Positions 1 through 5,381 of a stretch of DNA of 12,300 bases are shown piece after piece. Each line of letters starts with the position of its first letter. Position 1 is the stretch's first letter. The position numbers and the translations under genes are program-made. Source of the DNA: Myxococcales bacterium (GTDB taxonomy: Bacteria; Myxococcota; Polyangia; HGW-17; SLPX01); NCBI GenBank assembly GCA_007131745.1, contig SLPX01000029.1:1-12300 (forward strand), read 5' to 3'. Under the pieces are notes generated by a model, which saw nothing but the letters and a program-made list of their open reading frames with translations, was not told where the DNA came from and ran no database searches.

Positions 1-719
1 CGGCCATACAGGGAGCTGCATTGGTTGACGACGAACAAGACATACTTTTGTTGGATGTTACTCCGCATTCATTGGGGATCATGGTGGCCGGTGGAGGTTT
101 TCACAGGATAATCGAGCAAAACACAACCGTGCCGACTTCAACAACCCATACGTTTACTACTGTAAAAGACAATCAGACTTCGGTGAAAATACTTGTGATG
201 CAGGGTGAAAGCGATGTCGCCAAGGAAAACGAGTTGCTCGGAGAATTCATATTGACCGGTTTGAGAAAAGCGCCGAAAGGTGAGGTGGAGGTGGATGTGA
301 GTTTTGACATCAGCGCAGACGGCCTGGTGAGCGTATCAGCGAAAGACTTGGAAACCGGCAAAGAACAATCGATTACGGTTACGGCTACTTCGGGTTTAAC
401 TGAAAATGAGATCGACGACATGATCAGGGAAAGCCACGATTACCTGGTGGAGAGAAGAAAAGGAGAGGAGCATCTGAAACGGGTTGCGGAAGTTGAGAGT
501 TTGCTGAGAGAGGTTGAACGAATGTATCCAAAAGTAGAAGAGGTGATTTCCTCGAGTCCGTTTGGGAGGGATGCAGTGCTAAGGGCGAACAAGCTCATCG
601 AGAAAGCCGGGGAAGTATTGAAGTCGGGCGATATCGACCAACTGAACGAGGTTGGGGAGGGTTTGAATCGAACCTTGAATATGTTCAAAGGCGTGGTTGC
701 AAAAACAGGATTGCATTGA
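1..719 (+). CDS. dnaK: Hsp70/DnaK-family chaperone, 3' part only (5' end outside window)
   Basis: The reading frame is open from base 3 to the TGA at 717-719, giving 238 visible residues with no start codon in the window. It begins in the last helix of the Hsp70 ATPase domain (AIQGAAL), then the hydrophobic interdomain linker (DILLLDVTP, followed by SLGI). The substrate-binding beta domain follows (NTTVPT, FTT..DNQ, GE...A..N..LG.F.L.G, then FDI.ADG...VSAKD..TGKEQ), and then a helical lid. These are hallmarks of ATP-dependent chaperones that bind exposed hydrophobic segments. The protein stops with FKGVVAKTGLH and lacks the long disordered acidic tail of a housekeeping DnaK, and the linker region is divergent (MVAGGGFHRI). 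It may therefore be a paralogue like the accessory Hsp70s of myxobacteria; the gene symbol indicates family only. It lies 49 bp upstream of a TPR protein on the same strand, probably co-transcribed, and could be a partner of it. Confidence 0.93.
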   Translation, partial: AIQGAALVDDEQDILLLDVTPHSLGIMVAGGGFHRIIEQNTTVPTSTTHTFTTVKDNQTSVKILVMQGESDVAKENELLGEFILTGLRKAPKGEVEVDVSFDISADGLVSVSAKDLETGKEQSITVTATSGLTENEIDDMIRESHDYLVERRKGEEHLKRVAEVESLLREVERMYPKVEEVISSSPFGRDAVLRANKLIEKAGEVLKSGDIDQLNEVGEGLNRTLNMFKGVVAKTGLH

Positions 720-768
720 CCAGGAGCCGTGCCGTCGCGGATCTTTAGAAAAGTGCCGGTTGGAATAG

Positions 769-2157
769 ATGACTGAGATTGATAAATACGGCAAAGGTCG
801 GCTGGAAGATCGCTCTAAATATCTTTTGGACCGGGCCAAGGCTGAATTCTTCAAAGGTAAGATTTCTCAGGCAGCGTATCTTTGGGAAAAGGTTTTGGAG
901 TCGGATCCGAATAATCCCGAAGCAGCGGAATGTCGCGCCTATGTGAGAAAGAACTCGATAAGCTTGAGGGCAAGGGCGGAAGGCAAGCAGGTCGATGTAG
1001 AGCCTCCTCCATCGTTTCTTGAAAAAGCCGGCGAAACATACAAAAGGTTTTCTTCTACAGATGAACTGGAGTGGCCTGATCCGGAAGATGATTTGCGGGG
1101 TGAGATGACCCAAGAGGGCGGTGGAGGAACTTCGGTTGATGAAACCGCTGACGGAACGGCAGCGTGGGATGATGATGATGATGCCGTTTTGTTGCCGTCT
1201 ATTCCGGAGATTGAGGACTCCAAGGCCGATGCAGCAGAAAGTGATTCAGATTCGATCACCGGAGATTTTTCGGGATCAGAATCGGGCGAGGTCGGGGATC
1301 AACCTCAGCGAGAGGATTCTTTTGATGGTTTTGACGATGCTCCGACGATAGCAAGAGATGATCTGCCGACGAGAAGGTCAAGCGCTTTTGGGCACGTGCT
1401 GGGAGGAGTAGAACCGCCGGAAAGCGGTGTTTTGCCGCGACCGTCGACGACTTTGTCCGGAATGCCGACTTCCGAAGTTTTGCCGCGTGGTTTTTTTGAA
1501 TTGGAAAATGTGGATTTTTCCGTTTCGGATGGCTTGGGGGAAGAATCGGTTGGATACCCGGAAGAAGAGGTTACCCGAGAGCGCAGCCATGCGGTTGATC
1601 AGGCCGGCGGGGATGACCTCACGGACGATGAGCCCACCCGGGATCGCGGGAGTTTGTACGAACGAGAGGACCGGGAGGGATTCGGGGAGTACGCGGAGGA
1701 CGAGCCCACTCGGGATCGCCGCAGCATTGCAAAGCCGGCGGTCCTGGACGCGGACACGGAGAGCGAGGCTCTTTTGGATCCCCGCAAAGGACTTGCAAGG
1801 GCCAAGGAATTTTTTGCTGCCGGCCGTCATACCGAATCCCTGCGGATCTGCGAGTTGATAGAAAATGGGTTGCCGGGCAACGCGGATGTCGAAGATCTAG
1901 TGGAAGAAAATCGAGAGATGCTGGAATTCATTTACATGGAAAAACTGGGAGATCTGAGTGCCGTGCCGAGGGTTGACTTGGGGGGCGGAGAGATCCGGGA
2001 TCTCCGGATGGATCACAAGACTGCTTTTCTCCTGACTCGGATAGACGGCATGCTTACTTTGGAAGACGTGTTGAGCATAGCCGGAATGACCCGCCTTGAA
2101 ACAGCCAGAATGCTTGTTGACGCTATGGAAAAGGGTATAGTCGTGCTCGACTCTTGA
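769..2157 (+). CDS. TPR / acidic-linker protein with C-terminal helical domain, function unknown
   Basis: 462 residues; ATG at 769 with only a weak purine-rich site (GGTTGGAA, about 3 nt away). Residues about 17-60 look like a TPR pair of helices (KYLLDRAKAEFFKGK, then A..LWEKVLESDPNNPEA). Residues about 65-335 are low-complexity, acidic and Ser/Asp/Glu-rich, including five Asp from a GAT run at 1168-1182 and repeated P-T-R motifs. A second TPR-like unit follows at about 338-385. The last 70 residues (L.MDH....LLTRIDG..TLEDVL.IAGM.RLE...ML..) match a small helical domain I recognise at the C-termini of many myxobacterial signalling and TPR proteins. There is no signal peptide or membrane segment, so it is probably cytoplasmic. 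The Hsp70 upstream suggests a chaperone-associated or signalling adaptor role, but that is inference. It converges with the minus-strand SDR gene, with 24 bp between stops and no visible terminator. Confidence 0.85.
   Translation: MTEIDKYGKGRLEDRSKYLLDRAKAEFFKGKISQAAYLWEKVLESDPNNPEAAECRAYVRKNSISLRARAEGKQVDVEPPPSFLEKAGETYKRFSSTDELEWPDPEDDLRGEMTQEGGGGTSVDETADGTAAWDDDDDAVLLPSIPEIEDSKADAAESDSDSITGDFSGSESGEVGDQPQREDSFDGFDDAPTIARDDLPTRRSSAFGHVLGGVEPPESGVLPRPSTTLSGMPTSEVLPRGFFELENVDFSVSDGLGEESVGYPEEEVTRERSHAVDQAGGDDLTDDEPTRDRGSLYEREDREGFGEYAEDEPTRDRRSIAKPAVLDADTESEALLDPRKGLARAKEFFAAGRHTESLRICELIENGLPGNADVEDLVEENREMLEFIYMEKLGDLSAVPRVDLGGGEIRDLRMDHKTAFLLTRIDGMLTLEDVLSIAGMTRLETARMLVDAMEKGIVVLDS
1627..1719 (+). 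repeat. Coding repeat: two near-identical D-E-P-T-R-D-R units 72 bp apart
   Basis: Bases 1627-1647 and 1699-1719 are 19/21 identical and both encode acidic-PTRDR, with Thr290 and Thr314 24 residues apart. Weaker relatives lie upstream in the same linker: EVTRER (Thr269), LPTRRS (Thr201) and APTIA (Thr193). The two substitutions between the main copies are synonymous, so the peptide rather than the DNA appears to be what is conserved. Confidence 0.75.
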
Positions 2158-2181
2158 CCCCGTCGGTATGGAAAGATGGGC

Positions 2182-3321
2182 CTATGCCAGGGGGTCGGGT
2201 ATGTCTTCGATGCGCTTTGCTTTCATCTGATCCATGAACTTCTCGACATGTCTTACCATGCTTTCTATGTATGTTTCGGCTGGAGGGCATATCACACCTG
2301 CCGGTTGAAGTATGCGTGTCGACTCCCATGCATTGAAAAGGACGGGCCTCACCGGGAGGTTATTGGTTGAATCGCGTTTGGCGGTTTTGTCAAGAGCGCG
2401 GCGCACCAAGGTCCCAGCCGGTCCCGACAACATGCGAGCTCCGGTGGATTTCATATGCAAACCGGCAATGCTGCGCTTGATCGTTCGATGAGATTTTCGT
2501 TCGACCAGTTCACAGAACCTGTACGCTGAGATGGGGTTGGCGTCTACGAGATGAAAAGTGCGGGATGCAGCTTCTTGAGCCCGGCCCAAGAGAGTCCCTG
2601 CCCGGGCCAGGAAATCCACGGGAGCCATGTGAATCGGGTTGCGGCTCCTGTCCAATACAAAAGGTCTGTATCGGTCGGCCGGCGAAATCAGATCCTTGAG
2701 CATTTTGAATATCGGGCTCTTTTCATCAATTGACCCGTTTTTGCTGTTTCCGGACGGGGTCACAGGGCGGAGAATCGTGACCGGCAGCCGGCGCGCCCAC
2801 CGGCGTACCAGCGATTCTGCTTCCCATTTTGTCCTTTCGTAGGCGTTTGACGTGTTTGATTTATCGTTCAACTCGTCCTCCATCACGACTCCCGTGATTC
2901 GGCCGCATACCCATGCAGTAGACCAGTGACAGAACCTCCGGAAAGCCCGGCAGTTACCGGCAAGTTCAAGGGCTTCAAGCGTCCCGTCAACATTGGTCTT
3001 TGACAGCTCGTTCCGACCAAGACTGAGGTCCGTTTCTTCCGCTGTGTGGTGGATCTCCGTAATTTCCGATGTGAGTTTGCGGTACATTTCGCTTTCGAGG
3101 CCGAGATTCATGGATGTTATCGATCCCTCTAGGATTTGCAAACGAGCCTGCATGGATTTTTCCAGTGAGCCGGCGAAACGTTCGGCCGCCATCAGATCTA
3201 CAGGCTGCGCCAGCACATAAAGAACCAGATCTTCCTTTTGTTGAAGCAACTCGAACGCCAGAGCGCGGTGTAAAAGAGTTTGCAGCCCGGTCATCAGAAC
3301 AACCGACATGTCTTCCGCCAT
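2182..3321 (-). CDS. Extended SDR (thioester-reductase / NAD-binding-4 type), cofactor motif degenerate
   Basis: 379 residues, read from ATG at 3321 to TAG at 2182-2184. The ATG lies 1 bp past the coaE stop, with GGAG about 10 bp upstream, so the two are probably translationally coupled. The pattern is that of extended SDRs related to fatty acyl-CoA/thioester reductases: beta1 VVLMTG, LEGSIT, the motif EIHHTAEETDLS, N.DGTLEALELA, the active-site strand STAWVCG with Ser134, then YERTK with Tyr161 and Lys165, followed by LPVTILRP. The catalytic Ser-Tyr-Lys is present. The N-terminal nucleotide-binding turn, normally TGxTGxxG, here reads TGLQTLLH (residues 11-18), so the second and third glycines are missing. 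It may bind cofactor atypically or have lost redox activity. The substrate cannot be predicted. There is no signal peptide or membrane anchor. Confidence 0.85.
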   Translation of the reverse strand: MAEDMSVVLMTGLQTLLHRALAFELLQQKEDLVLYVLAQPVDLMAAERFAGSLEKSMQARLQILEGSITSMNLGLESEMYRKLTSEITEIHHTAEETDLSLGRNELSKTNVDGTLEALELAGNCRAFRRFCHWSTAWVCGRITGVVMEDELNDKSNTSNAYERTKWEAESLVRRWARRLPVTILRPVTPSGNSKNGSIDEKSPIFKMLKDLISPADRYRPFVLDRSRNPIHMAPVDFLARAGTLLGRAQEAASRTFHLVDANPISAYRFCELVERKSHRTIKRSIAGLHMKSTGARMLSGPAGTLVRRALDKTAKRDSTNNLPVRPVLFNAWESTRILQPAGVICPPAETYIESMVRHVEKFMDQMKAKRIEDIPDPLA

Positions 3322-3322
3322 C

Positions 3323-4018
3323 TTAGTCGTCTCCTGGATTTCGGCGATTCTTTCCGCCTTTCATGATTTTATGTTCCTTTTGCCTTTTTGCCGCGATCGA
3401 TAGGATCTTCTTCCAAACCTTGAATGCTTGTTTTTCAAGTTGATCGAAACCATGAGAGTTTTCAATGATTTCATCTGCAAATGCAATTTTTTGCTTTTCA
3501 TCCGCCTGAGCGGCTATGCGTAATCGCGCCTCATCCGCAGACAATCCATCGCGTGCCGCCAACCTTGCTATTCTGTCATTTTCGGGCGCAGTCACTACGA
3601 CGACCATATCCATTTGTCGATAAGCCCGGGTTTCGACGAGTAGAGCCGCGTCAAAAACCACGATCTTCTTTTTTTCGGTCGAGATCTTATCTTGTTCGGC
3701 AATGTAGGCGGCCGCCCGAGCTTGCACAAGGGGGTGAACGATCATTTCCAGCCTTCGTCGCGCTGAAGGTTCCTTGAACACGATTCGGGCCATGGCTGAG
3801 CGATCCGGTTCTCCATTTTCCGTGAAAACGATCGATCCAAAGCAGGCTCTTATATCCTTGAGGGTTGGAGAGCCGGCCTCCGTTATCTTTCGCGCTAGTT
3901 CGTCCGCGTCCACAACCCGCGCGCCCAGGCCGCTCAGGTGTCGGCTTAAGGTTGATTTGCCCGAAGCGATGCCGCCGGTAAGCCCCACAAGGAAACACTT
4001 ATTCCCTTTTGTGTTCAA
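3323..4018 (-). CDS. coaE: Dephospho-CoA kinase
   Basis: This enzyme phosphorylates the 3'-hydroxyl of dephospho-CoA, the last step of coenzyme A synthesis, in the cytoplasm. It has 231 residues. The P-loop is at residues 12-23 (GLTGGIASGKST), followed by VVDADELAR with Asp37 and Asp39, HPLV in the middle, FDAALLVE (counterpart of the usual PLLFE segment) and the lid region RLAARDGLS.DEA..RI..Q. The start is TTG at 4018-4016: AAAAAAGGAG lies 7 nt upstream on the minus strand and no better start fits. That TTG overlaps the TGA of the preceding gene (sequence TTGA), indicating translational coupling. About 25 C-terminal residues form an extra basic tail (AAKRQKEHKIMKGGKNRR). It is the middle gene of a three-gene minus-strand operon. 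Confidence 0.96.
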   Translation of the reverse strand: MNTKGNKCFLVGLTGGIASGKSTLSRHLSGLGARVVDADELARKITEAGSPTLKDIRACFGSIVFTENGEPDRSAMARIVFKEPSARRRLEMIVHPLVQARAAAYIAEQDKISTEKKKIVVFDAALLVETRAYRQMDMVVVVTAPENDRIARLAARDGLSADEARLRIAAQADEKQKIAFADEIIENSHGFDQLEKQAFKVWKKILSIAAKRQKEHKIMKGGKNRRNPGDD

Positions 4019-4866
4019 TGCAGATCTCCTTTTTTATCCGGGCCTGGGGAGTTGGATGAACTCAACTTTCCGGATTTCTCCCCGTTGTCGGAAGAAAAGA
4101 AGAACAATGGATACTGCACGTATGTACGGTGTCCCACGTGACTGGAAGGAAAGCGCCATAAAAGAATTTTGCCGGCCATGCATTTTCTGGCTTTGTGGGA
4201 AATGGATCGTCCCGTTACGGTTGCGCTTTTGACTCTACCATTGAATGCTATGTTGACTGTTGAGATCACTCTTGTCTTTTTGTCCGGGGGGGATTCAATG
4301 CAATCATCGAATTCTCCGAGGCGTCCATTGAAAACACCGGCTACCATGTTTTCTTTTAACCCCCCGGTTACGACCGTGCCCTGGGGGGCTTTGGAAAAGA
4401 GTACGAAATTGATGTTCAATATCGCAAGAACCTGTTTCTCCAGGGGCCATTTTTCCAGATTCCATTTCTTTATCGCTTTGACCGAGCAGGATTTCAGGGT
4501 TTCGTCGGCGGTCGTTGTAGCCAGGGAATGCACTTCGGTTATGACTCCTTTGGGAGAGATCGTGATCTCGGTGTGCAGTTCGCCGACTGCCCCCCTTTTT
4601 TTTCTCAGTTCGGCTTTGTAGCATTCCAGAAGCGAAGGGATGGCGGCTTCCGCTTTCTCGGAGAGCGCTTTGGTGGCTTCTCTATGACCTTCGACAAAAG
4701 ATCGCGCAATCATCACTACGGGTTTCACTTCCGCGGATCGCTGCTGAGCGCGCGCAATGTGAATAAGACCTGGAAACAAGAAAACAAGAAATGGAAGGAT
4801 TGTTAAAACCTTCCTCCTTCTGTTACTTCTGTTTGGTTTCCAGAACCGGGATGTTTTTTTTTGCAT
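4015..4866 (-). CDS. Exported protein with two AgmX/TonB-C-like units
   Basis: 283 residues from ATG at 4866, with GGGAG 7 nt upstream. The N-terminus is a long export signal: basic (RSNRRRK), a hydrophobic core at about 20-38, and a likely signal peptidase I site after IARA (residue 40). The mature protein has two diverged copies of one unit. Unit 1, about 78-157, runs LLECYKAELRK, then ITISPKGVITEV, then LKSCSVKAIKKWNLE. Unit 2, about 181-256, runs FDDCIES, then VNIAFNGRVKSATV, then ARKCMAGKILLWRFP. Each has a Cys pair (82/127 and 189/229) bracketing the strand that carries G-x-V. This is the pattern of the AgmX/PglI C-terminal, TonB-C-like domain common in myxobacterial envelope proteins. 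A periplasmic role is likely; the specific function is unknown. It is the first gene of the operon with coaE and the SDR. Confidence 0.82.
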   Translation of the reverse strand: MQKKTSRFWKPNRSNRRRKVLTILPFLVFLFPGLIHIARAQQRSAEVKPVVMIARSFVEGHREATKALSEKAEAAIPSLLECYKAELRKKRGAVGELHTEITISPKGVITEVHSLATTTADETLKSCSVKAIKKWNLEKWPLEKQVLAILNINFVLFSKAPQGTVVTGGLKENMVAGVFNGRLGEFDDCIESPPDKKTRVISTVNIAFNGRVKSATVTGRSISHKARKCMAGKILLWRFPSSHVGHRTYVQYPLFFFSSDNGEKSGKLSSSNSPGPDKKGDLH

Positions 4867-4893
4867 GAGACTACTCCCGCTCTTTTCGTTTTT

Positions 4894-4923
4894 GTTCTAA
4901 CCGGCTCATTTTGGTCTTGACAA
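4894..4923 (-). promoter_or_regulatory. Putative sigma70 promoter for the minus-strand operon
   Basis: On the minus strand, TTGTCA (4923-4918) is followed after 18 bp by TAGAAC (4899-4894), 4/6 to the -10 consensus. This is about 28 bp above the ATG at 4866. The -35 overlaps that of the divergent tRNA promoter. Confidence 0.45.
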
Positions 4924-4945
4924 GCCGTAATGGCAAGACTAAATA
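4917..4945 (+). promoter_or_regulatory. Sigma70-type promoter of the tRNA-Val/tRNA-Asp unit
   Basis: A perfect -35 TTGACA (4917-4922), a 17-bp spacer and -10 TAAATA (4940-4945). Transcription would start near 4952, about 20 nt before the first mature tRNA base. Both tRNAs are on the same strand and no second promoter is evident between them. Confidence 0.75.
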
Positions 4946-4971
4946 CGACGGGTCGTTGCCCAGACTCCTGC

Positions 4972-5043
4972 GGGCGGGTAGCTCAGTGGGAGAGCGCCGG
5001 CCTTACAAGCCGGATGTCACAGGTTCAATCCCTGTTCCGCCCA
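4972..5043 (+). tRNA. tRNA-Val (anticodon UAC)
   Basis: A complete 72-nt cloverleaf. Acceptor stem GGGCGGG (4972-4978) pairs with TCCGCCC (5036-5042), with one G-U at the base, and the discriminator is A5043. The D stem is GCTC/GAGC. The anticodon stem CCGGC/GCCGG (4997-5001 and 5009-5013) carries loop CTTACAA, giving anticodon TAC at 5004-5006. The T stem ACAGG/CCTGT closes loop TTCAATC. The 3' CCA is not encoded, so it must be added after processing. Confidence 0.97.
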
Positions 5044-5047
5044 TGAG

Positions 5048-5063
5048 TCAAGGGCCGACTTGA
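5048..5063 (+). other. Small hairpin in the 3' trailer of tRNA-Val
   Basis: TCAAG (5048-5052) and CTTGA (5059-5063) pair perfectly around a 6-nt loop, 4 nt after the mature tRNA end. With no T-run after it, this is a processing-type structure rather than a terminator. Confidence 0.4.
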
Positions 5064-5067
5064 AAAC

Positions 5068-5104
5068 AGGTTCGCTTAATCTGTATGAGGAATTAGGCGA
5101 GCTT
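5068..5104 (+). other. 13-bp hairpin in the spacer between the two tRNAs
   Basis: Bases 5068-5080 pair with 5092-5104 without interruption: 13 pairs, three of them G-U, closing an 11-nt loop (5081-5091). The structure fills the spacer just before tRNA-Asp. No U-tract follows, so it is not an intrinsic terminator. It may expose RNase sites for separating the tRNAs. Confidence 0.6.
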
Positions 5105-5108
5105 CAAT

Positions 5109-5182
<74 letters not shown>

Positions 5183-5259
5183 ATACTTGAAAGTCCAATC
5201 TTGGATCCTTGTCGTTTTTTCGATCTTTCTTTCCTTTCCTTTGCAATTTTTACAACCTA

Positions 5260-5287
5260 TGGACATCGTCGGTTGAGCGTATAGAAT
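5260..5287 (+). promoter_or_regulatory. Putative promoter for the peptidase-pyrF operon
   Basis: TGGACA (5260-5265, 5/6) and TAGAAT (5282-5287, 5/6) are separated by 16 bp. This would give a leader of roughly 88 nt before the ATG at 5382. The leader holds a small inverted repeat, CACGG (5309-5313) and CCGTG (5325-5329), around a T-rich loop. Nothing else is visible in the 199 bp between tRNA-Asp and this gene. Confidence 0.4.
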
Positions 5288-5381
5288 GTAGCTCATTTGA
5301 ACATTCGTCACGGTGGATTTTTTGCCGTGGATCGATTGATTCGTTTTTGTTTTCCGTTACCCAGGAAATGAAGGAAAGGAT

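Noticed and set aside
1378..1830. Opposite-strand and +1-frame open frames over the acidic linker of the TPR protein
   Set aside because: They are by-products of biased GA-rich coding sequence and show no domain pattern.
5194..5220. Terminator after tRNA-Asp (TCCAA/TTGGA followed by six T)
   Set aside because: The stem would close a 2-nt loop and the T-run is 9 bases further on. A terminator is expected here, but this one is too weak to call.
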